A stretch of DNA of 25,272 nucleotides from Deltaproteobacteria bacterium (GTDB taxonomy: Bacteria > Desulfobacterota > GWC2-55-46): assembly GCA_016234955.1 (NCBI GenBank), contig JACRNN010000105.1, forward strand, positions 1 through 25,272, given 5' to 3'. Below are positions 1 to 6,891 of this stretch, one piece after another (positions within the stretch are counted from its first letter, which is position 1; every line of letters begins with the position of its first letter). Below the pieces are notes generated by a model. It was not told the DNA's origin and ran no database searches. It saw nothing but the letters and a program-made list of their open reading frames with translations. The translations under genes and the position numbers were made by a program.

Positions 1-248
1 TGTCCAAGCAAATACTCCACAAGAGAAGCCGAGAAAGCCTCTTTATATTTAAACCAGCGGTAGGATGCTCTTGTCTTATTTGCCTGGAAACTGACGAGTT
101 GACGTGTTAAAGATTTTTTTACAATAAGCTTGTCATGAAAGCGCTGCAAAAGCCTGCGATCAAGGCTCTCAATCTCTGATAATCGTTTACTCTGCTCAGG
201 ATTTATTTCCCTGGGCTTATCAATTATTTTGGTTAATAGATTTTCCAT
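1..248 (-). CDS. Partial N-terminus, probable site-specific DNA methyltransferase
   Basis: An open frame of 82 codons starts at ATG 248-246 (minus strand) and runs off the left edge. A GGAA lies a few bases upstream of the ATG as a weak ribosome site. The product begins MENLLTKIIDKPREINPEQ and is basic and helical; it ends near the edge with YRWFKYKEAFSASLVEYLL. From memory, an aromatic RWxKYKExFSxxLVxYLL segment precedes the SAM-binding motif in a group of type II DNA methyltransferases; the SAM and catalytic motifs themselves lie outside the window, so the assignment is inference. Codons are much more A+T-rich than in carA next door, which suggests a horizontally acquired gene. It follows carA by 52 bases on the same strand, where carB might have been expected. 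Confidence 0.5.
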   Translation of the reverse strand, partial: MENLLTKIIDKPREINPEQSKRLSEIESLDRRLLQRFHDKLIVKKSLTRQLVSFQANKTRASYRWFKYKEAFSASLVEYLLG

Positions 249-300
249 GTAATTTCCATTTAATCAGCACTCTAAAGTTGCCACCTTCATTTAACAAAAT

Positions 301-1434
301 CTACCCCTTCCATCCCTCCATCATCTCAACGAACCTCCTGAAGAGGTACATGGAATCGTGCGGGCCGGGGGACGCCTCCGGGTGGTACTGGACCGAGAAG
401 AGCGGAAGTTCCCTGCGCGCTATCCCCTCCACGGTATTGTCGTTGAGGTTGAGGTGGGTGAGGTCGGCTATGCCCTTGAGGGAATCAAGGTCCACGGCGA
501 AGCCGTGGTTCTGTGAGGTTATCTCCACCTTGCCGGTCTTCAGGTCCTTTACGGGCTGGTTCGCGCCCCTGTGCCCGAATTTAAGCTTGTAGGTCTTGCC
601 GCCGAGGGCGAGAGCGAGTATCTGGTGGCCGAGGCATATACCGAATATCGGCTTTTTGCCGATAAGCGCGGCGATGTTCTTCTTGGCGTACTCCACGGCG
701 TCCGGGTCCCCTGGGCCGTTCGAGAGGAATATGCCGTCCGGGCCCATGGAGAGCGCCTCTTCCGCGGAGGTCTCAGCCGGCACTACCGTCACGTCGCACC
801 CGACGGCCGTAAGGTTCCTCAGGATATTCCTCTTGACGCCGAAGTCGTACGCTACCACCTTGAACCTCTTGCCCTTCGGCCCCACGGCGGCCTTCGTATA
901 GCCGCCTTCAAGGCTCCAGAGCCCCTCGCCCCACTCATAAGGCTTCCTGCACGTAACTTCTTTTACGAGGTCCCTTCCGGCAAGGCCGGGGAACCCCGCG
1001 GCCTTGTCCACAAGGGACCTGAAATCCGGGTCAACGGTCGAGATCACCGCGCCCATCGCCCCCTTGTCCCTGATGATGCGCGTAAGGGCGCGCGTGTCTA
1101 TGCCGGATATGCCGACTATGCGGTTCCTCTTCAGGTATCCGAGGAGGCTCTCGGTTGAGCGCCAACTGCTCGGGTATAAGCAAGGCTCCTTTACGATGAA
1201 GCCCTCGGCCCAGGGCCTGCGGGACTCTATGTCCTCGCGGTTTATCCCGTAGTTGCCCTGCTGGCTGTAGGTCATCGCGACCATCTGCCCCTTGTAGGAA
1301 GGGTCCGTGAGGACCTCCTGGTAGCCTGTCATCGACGTGTTGAATACGACCTCTCCGGAGGTCTCGCCGTCAGCGCCGAAAGACGTGCCCTCAAAGACGG
1401 TCCCGTCCGCGAGGGCCAAAAATGCCTTCTTCAA
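301..1434 (-). CDS. carA: Carbamoyl-phosphate synthase small (glutaminase) subunit
   Basis: CarA hydrolyses glutamine and channels ammonia to CarB for carbamoyl phosphate, feeding pyrimidine and arginine synthesis in the cytoplasm. The 377-residue product has the N-terminal CPSase small-chain domain (about residues 1-150) and a class I glutamine amidotransferase domain (about 190-370). Visible active-site elements are the nucleophile in GICLGHQ (Cys267) and the His351/Glu353 pair in QYHPEASPGP. The frame opens at a TTG at 1452, but I place the start at the TTG at 1434: GAGGGG lies six bases before it, and the product then begins MKKAFLALADGTVFEG, as usual for CarA. It is the last gene of a pyrR-pyrB-pyrC-carA run, 108 bases after pyrC. 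carB is not in the window. Confidence in identity is very high; the start is an inference. Confidence 0.96.
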   Translation of the reverse strand: MKKAFLALADGTVFEGTSFGADGETSGEVVFNTSMTGYQEVLTDPSYKGQMVAMTYSQQGNYGINREDIESRRPWAEGFIVKEPCLYPSSWRSTESLLGYLKRNRIVGISGIDTRALTRIIRDKGAMGAVISTVDPDFRSLVDKAAGFPGLAGRDLVKEVTCRKPYEWGEGLWSLEGGYTKAAVGPKGKRFKVVAYDFGVKRNILRNLTAVGCDVTVVPAETSAEEALSMGPDGIFLSNGPGDPDAVEYAKKNIAALIGKKPIFGICLGHQILALALGGKTYKLKFGHRGANQPVKDLKTGKVEITSQNHGFAVDLDSLKGIADLTHLNLNDNTVEGIARRELPLFSVQYHPEASPGPHDSMYLFRRFVEMMEGWKG

Positions 1435-1542
1435 ATCACACCCCTCAGTCAAGTATTTTTTATTGCATCAGGTTATGTCGAATCGTAAAATTATAACCCT
1501 ATAAGCCCGGTTAGACCAGATTTTTTCCGAGTGCCGGCGGTC

Positions 1543-2847
1543 TTATCGCCCCGGCCCGCCGTAGACTATCTTCCCCCCGGCTATCGTCTTGACGACTACG
1601 CCCTTTAGGACAACGCCTGCCCACGGGGTGTTCTTCGACTTTGATTTAAGGCTCCCCGGCTCCACCTTCCATGAGCGCGCCGGGTCTACGAGCGTTATGT
1701 CCGCGGCCTTGCCGACCTTGAGCGTCCCGCCGTCTATGGAGAAGGCCTTTGCCGGGTTTATGGTCAAGGCCCTTATGGCCGTGGCCGGGGTGAACACGCC
1801 CTCTTGCACAAGCCCCCAGACGAGCGAGAACGCCGTCTCAAGGCCGATAATGCCGTTTGCGGCCCTGTCGAACTCCACGTCCTTTTCGATGACGGAGTGC
1901 GGGGCGTGGTCGGTAGCTATCGCGTCTATGGTCCCGTCCCTGACGCCAACGCGCAGGGCCTCGACGTCCTCTCTTGCGCGGAGCGGCGGGTTCATCTTCG
2001 CGTTCGTGTCGTACCCCTGCACCGCCTCATCCGTGAGGGTCAGGTGGTGTGGTGTGGCCTCCGCCGTCACTTTCAACCCCCGTCTCTTCGCCGCCCTTAC
2101 AAGCTCCACCGTGCCTCTCGCGCTCACGTGCGCTATGTGGAGCCTGCCTCCGGTCAGTTCGGCAAGGGCTATGTCCCTTGCCGCCATAGCCTCCTCGGCG
2201 GCGTTGGGTATGCCCTTGAGCCCGAGCCTCGTGGATACTATCCCCTCGTTCATCACGCCGCCGCGGACCAAGGAGGGTTCCTCGGCGTGGCTTATCACAG
2301 GCATGTCGAATATCCGGGAGTACTCTATCGCCCTTCTCATCACCCCTGCGTCCACGACGGGCGACCCGTCGTCGGAGAACGCCGCACACCCGGCTGATTT
2401 GAGCCCGGCCATCTCGGATATCTTCTCTCCCTTGAGCCCCTGGGTCACCGCGCCCACGGGCAGGACCCTTATGCCGCTATTCTCGGCGTTCTTTATTATG
2501 TGCCTCGTCACCGACTCGTTGTCGTTCGGCGGGTTGGTGTTGGCCATGCAGAGTATGGTCGTAAACCCCCCGGCCTTTGCCGCGTCCGTGCCGGTCTGAA
2601 TGGTCTCCTTGTACTCGTAGCCCGGCTCCCTCAGGTGCGTATGGAGGTCGATGAACCCCGGGACGACAAGGAGCCCCCTGGCGTCTATCAGCGTGACGCC
2701 AGGTGCCTCAGGGCTCGCCTCATCGGTATCAGCAGCAACCGGCCTCAGGGCCGCTATCCGCCCGCCCACGACGTAGACGTCGTACTCGCCGTCGATGTCC
2801 GCGGCCGGGTCGATGACGCGGCCGCCCCTTATTATCAGTCTTTCCAT
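1543..2847 (-). CDS. pyrC: Dihydroorotase
   Basis: This cytoplasmic zinc amidohydrolase closes carbamoyl aspartate to dihydroorotate, the third step of UMP synthesis. The 434-residue product is a class I (long-type) dihydroorotase. Metal-site residues are all present: His69 and His71 in DLHTHLREPG, the DD of AFSDDG near 159-160, His187 in ISHAEE, His240 in HIAHVSARG and Asp313 in ATDHAPHS. A short acidic, Ala/Glu/Pro-rich stretch near residues 38-50 sits between the N-terminal strands. The ATG at 2847 lies six bases after the pyrB stop, with GAGG sequences that overlap the end of pyrB, so translation is probably coupled. It should be controlled with the rest of the pyr operon from the leader upstream of pyrR. 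Confidence 0.97.
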   Translation of the reverse strand: MERLIIRGGRVIDPAADIDGEYDVYVVGGRIAALRPVAADTDEASPEAPGVTLIDARGLLVVPGFIDLHTHLREPGYEYKETIQTGTDAAKAGGFTTILCMANTNPPNDNESVTRHIIKNAENSGIRVLPVGAVTQGLKGEKISEMAGLKSAGCAAFSDDGSPVVDAGVMRRAIEYSRIFDMPVISHAEEPSLVRGGVMNEGIVSTRLGLKGIPNAAEEAMAARDIALAELTGGRLHIAHVSARGTVELVRAAKRRGLKVTAEATPHHLTLTDEAVQGYDTNAKMNPPLRAREDVEALRVGVRDGTIDAIATDHAPHSVIEKDVEFDRAANGIIGLETAFSLVWGLVQEGVFTPATAIRALTINPAKAFSIDGGTLKVGKAADITLVDPARSWKVEPGSLKSKSKNTPWAGVVLKGVVVKTIAGGKIVYGGPGR

Positions 2848-2853
2848 AAACCC

Positions 2854-3783
2854 TCATTCCTCCCTTGCCGCGCCGAGGAGGAGGTAGAATATCGCCATCC
2901 TCACGGCCACGCCGTTAGTCACCTGGTCGAGTATGAGGGAGTATGGGCCGTCGGCGACCTCGGGAGATATCTCCACCCCCCTGTTGATAGGCCCCGGATG
3001 GAGTATTATTACGTCGTCCTTCGCCTTTTTGACCCTCTCCTCGTTGAGGCCGTAGAGCCTCGAGTACTCCCTTATGGTCGGGAGGAATGACTCCTTCTGC
3101 CTCTCGCTCTGTATCCTGAGCATCATCACGACGTCCGCGTCCTTTATCGCCCCGTCCATATCCGTCGTGGCCCTGCAACCGAGCCCCTCTATCCCCGGCG
3201 GCATCATGGTCGGAGGCCCGGCGACAATAACGCTGGCGCCCAGCTTCGTGAATCCGTAGATGTTGGAGCGGGCCACCCTCGAATGGGCGATATCCCCCAC
3301 GATGGCTATCGAGAGGCCCTCTATCCGCCCCTTCTTCTCCTTGACGGTCAGCATGTCGAGGAGCGCCTGGCTCGGGTGCTCGTGCGCGCCGTCCCCGGCG
3401 TTCACAACGGAACAGGCGACGTATCCGGAGAGCATCCGCGGGGTACCGGCGGATGAGTGCCTGACGACGATGCAGTCGGGCTTCATGGCCTCGAGGTTCC
3501 GGGCCGTGTCCTTGAGGGTCTCGCCCTTGACGGCCGAGCTTGAGGACGCGGAGATGTTGATGGCGTCCGCGCTCATCCTCTTTGCGGCTATCTCGAATGA
3601 GGTCCTTGTCCTGGTGGAGGGCTCGTAGAAGAGGTTTATGATGGTCTTGCCCCTGAGCGTGGGGACCTTCTTTATCTCCCTGTCGGAGACCTCTTTGAAG
3701 GACTCCGCCGTCGAGAGTATAAGCTCTATCTCATCGGCCCTTAGATCCTCTATGCCTAAAAGGTCTTTTCTCTTGAGTCTCAT
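2854..3783 (-). CDS. pyrB: Aspartate carbamoyltransferase catalytic subunit
   Basis: PyrB joins carbamoyl phosphate and aspartate, the committed step of pyrimidine synthesis. The 309-residue length is normal for the catalytic chain. The carbamoyl-phosphate site STRTR is at 56-60, the mobile 80s loop with its lysine (SSSAVKGETL, Lys86) is present, HPSQALLD is at 136-143, and the aspartate-domain motif HPGPINRGVEI is near the C-terminus. An AAGGAAA ribosome site directly precedes ATG 3783. No regulatory chain (pyrI) is seen in the window; control of the operon by PyrR or by the leader is more likely. The 72-base gap after pyrR contains a small GGCCCC/GGGGCC palindrome, but no T-run follows it. 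Confidence 0.98.
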   Translation of the reverse strand: MRLKRKDLLGIEDLRADEIELILSTAESFKEVSDREIKKVPTLRGKTIINLFYEPSTRTRTSFEIAAKRMSADAINISASSSSAVKGETLKDTARNLEAMKPDCIVVRHSSAGTPRMLSGYVACSVVNAGDGAHEHPSQALLDMLTVKEKKGRIEGLSIAIVGDIAHSRVARSNIYGFTKLGASVIVAGPPTMMPPGIEGLGCRATTDMDGAIKDADVVMMLRIQSERQKESFLPTIREYSRLYGLNEERVKKAKDDVIILHPGPINRGVEISPEVADGPYSLILDQVTNGVAVRMAIFYLLLGAAREE

Positions 3784-3855
3784 TTTCCTTGCGGTCTTTC
3801 CGGTTTTTTAACGTATCCGTCCATCCCTGCCCACCCGGCCCCAGGGGCCTGTCCC

Positions 3856-4398
3856 TCACGCCCCGGAGGCGGGCTCGATAACCACTTCGTTGACGCCGTC
3901 CGTCTCCTTAAGATGCACCTTTACGCCCTCTTTCATGGAGGTGGGGGCGTTTTTCCCCACGTAGTCGGCCTTTATCGGCAGTTCCCTGTGCCCCCTGTCC
4001 ACGAGCACCGCGAGCTGGATGGAGAGCGGCCTGCCGAAGTCCATCAGCGCGTTCATGGCCGCCCTGATGGTGCGGCCGGTGAAGAGCACGTCGTCCACCA
4101 TTACTATTATCCTGCCGTCTATCGAGATGGGGATATCCATCTTCTTAAGCGTCGGCTGGTCTTTTTTTATACCGAGGTCGTCCCTGTAGAGCGTTGCGTC
4201 TACCGCCCCCACGGGCAGGCTGACGGACTCTATCTCCTCGATCTTTTTCTGGAGCCTCCTGGCAAGCTCGTACCCGCGCGTGGGGATGCCGAGTATGACG
4301 AGCTTATCCGTGCCCCTGTTGCGCTCTATAATCTCATGGGCTATCCTGGCAAGGGCCCTGTCTATGCCCTTTTCATCCATTACGGTCTTTTTGTTCAT
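3856..4398 (-). CDS. pyrR: Bifunctional pyr operon regulator / uracil phosphoribosyltransferase
   Basis: PyrR-family proteins bind pyr mRNA leaders in a UMP-dependent way and have uracil phosphoribosyltransferase activity. The 180-residue product is a type I phosphoribosyltransferase with the PRPP loop VDDVLFTGRT at 101-110, the substrate-side GIPTRGYELA near 38-47, and the PyrR-typical LVDRGHRELPIKADYVGKN segment. It is the first structural gene of the pyr operon, which fits its role as a local regulator. The start is ATG 4398 with AAGGCGG about nine bases upstream. That ribosome site overlaps the 3' arm of a long-range stem (4401-4409 with 4458-4466), so initiation may be controlled by leader structure. 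Family identity is secure; whether this copy binds RNA is inferred. Confidence 0.95.
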   Translation of the reverse strand: MNKKTVMDEKGIDRALARIAHEIIERNRGTDKLVILGIPTRGYELARRLQKKIEEIESVSLPVGAVDATLYRDDLGIKKDQPTLKKMDIPISIDGRIIVMVDDVLFTGRTIRAAMNALMDFGRPLSIQLAVLVDRGHRELPIKADYVGKNAPTSMKEGVKVHLKETDGVNEVVIEPASGA

Positions 4399-4400
4399 TT

Positions 4401-4466
4401 CAGAGTCCGCCTTTTACGCATTGCGCGCTTTGCCCGTTCTTTATGATATTCCCTTGCCGGACTCCG
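4401..4466 (-). promoter_or_regulatory. Long-range stem covering the pyrR start region
   Basis: CGGAGTCCG (4466-4458) and CGGACTCTG (4409-4401) can form nine consecutive pairs, one of them G-U. The 3' arm ends two bases before the pyrR ATG and touches its AAGGCGG ribosome site, so the paired form should hinder initiation. The 5' arm begins at the base following the leader-peptide stop codon; a terminating ribosome would cover it. GTCCGG inside the 5' arm can instead pair with CCGGAC at 4523-4528. It could also serve as a PyrR-binding structure, since AGTCCGGCAAGG loosely resembles the known PyrR loop, but the match is imperfect. Confidence 0.5.
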
Positions 4467-4541
4467 TCAGGGCAAAAAAATACCCCCGCCCTCGATTGCA
4501 GGGTGGAGGCATATGGTTTCCGGTCCGGTATCGCGGTTCAT
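4467..4541 (-). CDS. Putative pyr leader peptide, 24 codons
   Basis: A small reading frame begins at ATG 4541-4539 (product starts MNRDTGPETICL) and stops at TGA 4469-4467. A strong ribosome site, GGGGAGGAAG, lies immediately before the ATG. The frame passes through the whole intrinsic terminator hairpin and its T-run and stops five bases after the run. This is the arrangement known from the E. coli pyrBI attenuator, in which a ribosome close behind RNA polymerase prevents the hairpin from forming. The stop codon is directly next to the 5' arm of the stem that covers the pyrR start. No homology is recognised; support is its layout, so the regulatory role is inference. Confidence 0.55.
   Translation of the reverse strand: MNRDTGPETICLHPAIEGGGIFLP
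4474..4511 (-). terminator. Intrinsic terminator / attenuator upstream of pyrR
   Basis: On the minus strand TGCCTCCACCCT (4511-4500) can pair with AGGGCGGGGGTA (4492-4481) across a seven-base loop, with one A/C mismatch and two G-U pairs, and is followed at once by seven T residues (4480-4474). It stands between the pyr promoter and pyrR, so it must act as an attenuator and not as the end of a gene. The leader-peptide frame crosses it completely. GGAGG in the leader ribosome site could pair with CCTCC in the 5' arm, a possible competing structure. Confidence 0.75.
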
Positions 4542-4594
4542 CTTCCTCCCCTTCTTAATCTCTCAGGATTAAATTTAAAGGGTCTACGGCGGTT

Positions 4595-4624
4595 ATTATA
4601 AATGTTTCCTTCTGGTATAATCAA
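4595..4624 (-). promoter_or_regulatory. Sigma70-like promoter of the pyr operon
   Basis: On the minus strand TTGATT (4624-4619) and a perfect TATAAT (4600-4595) are separated by 18 bases. Transcription would start near 4588, giving a leader of about 190 bases before pyrR that contains the leader peptide, the attenuator and the long-range stem. The -35 side lies in a 50-bp sequence that is repeated upstream of the flippase gene (10737-10784); the -10 box is not conserved there. Confidence 0.65.
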
Positions 4625-4650
4625 TCCGAAGCCTGCTTCGCAAGCTATGC
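4601..4650 (+). repeat. Dispersed ~50-bp repeat, copy 1 (upstream of pyrR)
   Basis: This stretch aligns with 10737-10784: both begin AATGTTTCCTTC, continue with GGTATAAT, then a GAAGC/GCTTC block and CAAGCTATG, with a few substitutions and a two-base gap. In this copy it overlaps the pyr promoter; in the other it lies just upstream of the flippase start. Both have the same orientation relative to the downstream gene. The rest of the ugd-pyr gap (4651-4823) shows only a GC-rich hairpin without a proper T-run. Confidence 0.6.
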
Positions 4651-4823
4651 AGGTAAGCCCCTCTCCCAAGAGCCCTTATTAAAGCCGCACCCAGGTTCCC
4701 CGTAACTACATATACAACTTTGAGAGAACGCAGTCAACCAGTTTTTTTGCGTGCCGGCCCGGCCCCCAGCGTCGGCACAACCCCTGCATCCCCCAACATT
4801 GCGCCACACGGTCAGAAGGCCAC

Positions 4824-6185
4824 TTACATGCCGCCGGCCTTGCGCCCCTGATCGGGCATCAACCTGAAGTCCGACCGCTTCTCACCCCTGCCCACGCATA
4901 CGTACTCAAAGCCCATCTTCCGCATGGACTCAGGCTCGTAGATGTTCCTCATGTCCACTATCCTGGGCTTCTTCATCAACCCCTTTATCCTCGCAAGGTC
5001 GAGCTTCCTGAACTGGTTCCATTCGGTAAGTATAAGCAGTACCTCGCACCCCTGCGCGACCTCGTAAGCGTCGCCGCAGTACGTGATGTCGTACGGCATG
5101 GCCCTCCTCGCGTTCTCCATGCCGGCCGGGTCGTAGGCCTTTACGACCGCCCCTTCGTTTATGAGCCTCTTGACTATGTCTATGGCCGGAGATTCCCTGA
5201 TATCGTCGGTATTGGGCTTGAACGCAAGCCCAAGCACCCCTATATGCCTTCCGGAGAGATCGCCGGTAAGGGCCTTGACCTTCTCTATCATGACCTCTCT
5301 CTGCGCCCTGTTGACCTCGATGACGGCGTCTACTATCTTGAAGGTATAGCCGTGGTTCCTGGCAATGTTCGTTATGGCCATGGTGTCCTTTGGGAAACAG
5401 GACCCGCCGTAACCTGGACCCGGATGGAGGAACTTGGAGCCTATCCTCTGGTCCAGGCCCATCCCCTTGGCCACCATATGGACGTCCGCGCCGACCATCT
5501 CGCAGAGGTTGGCGATCTCGTTGATAAACGATATCTTGGTCGCCAGGAACGCGTTGGACGCGTATTTTATCATCTCGGCGGTCTCGATATCCGTTATGAC
5601 GAACGGCGTCTCGAAAATATAGAGCGGCGAGTAGAGGTCTTGCATGATAGCCACGGCCTGCTCGCTCCTTGCGCCTATGACCACCCTGTTGGGCCTCATG
5701 AAGTCCTCAACGGCCGACCCCTCCCTCAGGAACTCCGGGTTGGAGGCGACGTCGAACTTATGGTACGAGCCCTGCTCTTTCGATATTATCCCCTCTATGA
5801 GAGAGCCCGTGCCTACGGGCACCGTGCTCTTGGTGACGATGACCTTGTAGCCGTTGAGATTTTGCGCTATGGTCCTTGCCACCTCCTCGATGTAGCTCAG
5901 GTCCGCCGACCCGTCCTGGCGCGGAGGAGTGCCGACCGCTATGAATATGACGAGCGCCTTTTTTATGGCCTCGCCGAGCTCGGTGGTGAAGATAAGCCGC
6001 CCTTCGTTGATGTTCTTGTCGACGAGTTCCTTCAACCCCGGCTCGAAGATCGGTATCTCGCCGCGCCTGAGCATCTCTATCTTTTCCACGTCCTTATCGA
6101 CGCACAGCACGTTTACGCCGAAGTCGGCGAAACAGGTGCCTGTCACCAACCCGACGTAGCCGGTACCGATAACGCAGATATTCAT
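4824..6185 (-). CDS. ugd: UDP-glucose 6-dehydrogenase
   Basis: Ugd oxidises UDP-glucose twice with NAD to give UDP-glucuronate, a precursor for surface polysaccharides. The product of 453 residues has the N-terminal Rossmann motif MNICVIGTGYVGLVTG, the VGTPP segment, the central dimer domain with the catalytic lysine in MIKYASN (Lys207), and the nucleophile in PGYGGSCFPKD (Cys263), followed by the C-terminal UDP-binding domain with GLAFKPNTDDIRESPA. A frame extension to a TTG at 6212 exists, but ATG 6185 is preferred because GGAGGAGGG lies about ten bases upstream and the Rossmann strand then starts at residue 2. A MITE-like element ends 30 bases upstream. The enzyme supports the polysaccharide cluster on its right side. 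Confidence 0.96.
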   Translation of the reverse strand: MNICVIGTGYVGLVTGTCFADFGVNVLCVDKDVEKIEMLRRGEIPIFEPGLKELVDKNINEGRLIFTTELGEAIKKALVIFIAVGTPPRQDGSADLSYIEEVARTIAQNLNGYKVIVTKSTVPVGTGSLIEGIISKEQGSYHKFDVASNPEFLREGSAVEDFMRPNRVVIGARSEQAVAIMQDLYSPLYIFETPFVITDIETAEMIKYASNAFLATKISFINEIANLCEMVGADVHMVAKGMGLDQRIGSKFLHPGPGYGGSCFPKDTMAITNIARNHGYTFKIVDAVIEVNRAQREVMIEKVKALTGDLSGRHIGVLGLAFKPNTDDIRESPAIDIVKRLINEGAVVKAYDPAGMENARRAMPYDITYCGDAYEVAQGCEVLLILTEWNQFRKLDLARIKGLMKKPRIVDMRNIYEPESMRKMGFEYVCVGRGEKRSDFRLMPDQGRKAGGM

Positions 6186-6215
6186 ACCGCCGGACCCTCC
6201 TCCAGTATTCAACTA

Positions 6216-6367
6216 AGGAAGCTCTGATTAATTATGTTTTTCTGTCATTCTGAGGAAGCGTAGCGACCGAAGAATCTCGTAACTTATTGATTTTATAGAC
6301 GTTGAGATTCTTCGCTTTGCTCAGAAGCTCAGAATGACATGCTATTGCGAATTAATCAGAGGTTCCC
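6216..6367. mobile_element. MITE-like element 1, copy 1 (152 bp)
   Basis: The ends AGGAAGCTCTGATTAATT and, inverted, GGGAACCTCTGATTAATT match at 16 of 18 positions and are flanked by TA on both sides (6214-6215 and 6368-6369). The inside is itself an imperfect palindrome with CATTCTGAG, GAAGAATCTCG and their complements, so the transcript would fold into one long hairpin. There is no coding capacity. TA duplication and short size fit a non-autonomous element moved in trans by an IS630/Tc1- or IS5-type transposase. A second copy is at 15385-15579. Confidence 0.75.
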
Positions 6368-6427
6368 TAATGTTAAAGATTAACATTTCATTCGGTATTC
6401 GTCAATCAGTCCATACGATGCGGCGCA

Positions 6428-6556
6428 TCACGGGGCCTGCGCCGCTTCTTTGCCCGATAGCGGCACAGGCGTTCTACTCCACTTGAAGATGCCCATATCC
6501 ACGAGCATCTTTGCCCTCTCTCTGACTATCGCCGCGTCCGGATATAATATCTTCAT
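6428..6556 (-). other. Small ORF of unknown nature, 42 codons
   Basis: An ATG frame (product MKILYPDAAIVRERAKMLVD..., ending in KEAAQAP) lies downstream of the GT2 pseudogene on the same strand. It has no convincing ribosome site, and no family is recognised. Its amino-acid composition looks protein-like and it sits beside decayed genes, so it may be the remaining C-terminal end of a lost gene. It may equally be a chance frame. The remainder of 6370-6637 shows nothing else. Confidence 0.25.
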
Positions 6557-6637
6557 GCACGCGGGAATAGGACTAATGCGTAAAAAACCGCGTTCCTGTA
6601 TCCCGGCCTGCGTGAGCTAAAGAGGTCCGTCGGGGAA

Positions 6638-6891
6638 TTACGCGTCACGTCTCTTGTAATCACCCCTGGAAAAATACTTTTCAAGCCAGACGTAGAGGCA
6701 TATGAACAGGTAGCGGCTTCCCATCTCCTTTATCTTGAGCTTCGGCACGCCGGTGCGCCTGTTGCGCCAGGTGTTCCGCACCGGTTTCAACTGATGCGCA
6801 GTTCCAGGGACAGATGCTCGACCGTGGAGCAGATGCAGCCTTCTTCGTCCCGCGCCGGTATCACGATGGAGAGGAGCGCCAGGGGCTTCAC
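6638..6891 (-). pseudogene. Remnant of a family 2 glycosyltransferase with a large internal deletion
   Basis: Starting at GTG 6891, which overlaps the stop of the upstream epimerase gene (ATGTGA), the frame reads a classical GT2 N-terminus with SIVIPARDEEGCICSTVEHL and hits a TGA after about 33 codons. In another frame just behind it is a GT2-like (polyprenol-phosphate sugar transferase type) C-terminus with NRRTGVPKLKIKEMGSRYLF and YVWLEKYFSRGDY, ending in TAA at 6638. The two ends are joined directly; about 200 residues, including the DXD region and the acceptor loop, are missing. This is a gene that was part of the epimerase operon and has been deleted internally with a frame change. It cannot encode an active enzyme. 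Confidence 0.8.

Noticed and set aside
571..1158. Plus-strand open frames across the pyr genes and elsewhere
   Set aside because: They are opposite-strand shadows of clear minus-strand genes caused by G+C-rich third positions; none has a ribosome site with a recognisable product.
3784..3855. Terminator between pyrR and pyrB (GGCCCC/GGGGCC palindrome)
   Set aside because: Short stem, no T-run after it on the minus strand, and the operon continues with a good ribosome site for pyrB.
4452..4464. A classical PyrR-binding loop at AGTCCGGCAAGG
   Set aside because: It agrees with the known loop only in part, the pairing around it is poor, and it lies downstream of the attenuator and not upstream. 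Kept only as a remark.
4742..4778. Terminator after ugd: stem GTGCCG/CGGCAC next to seven T residues
   Set aside because: The T-run lies on the wrong side: on the plus strand it precedes the hairpin, and on the minus strand (the gene strand) an A-run follows. It is a hairpin only.
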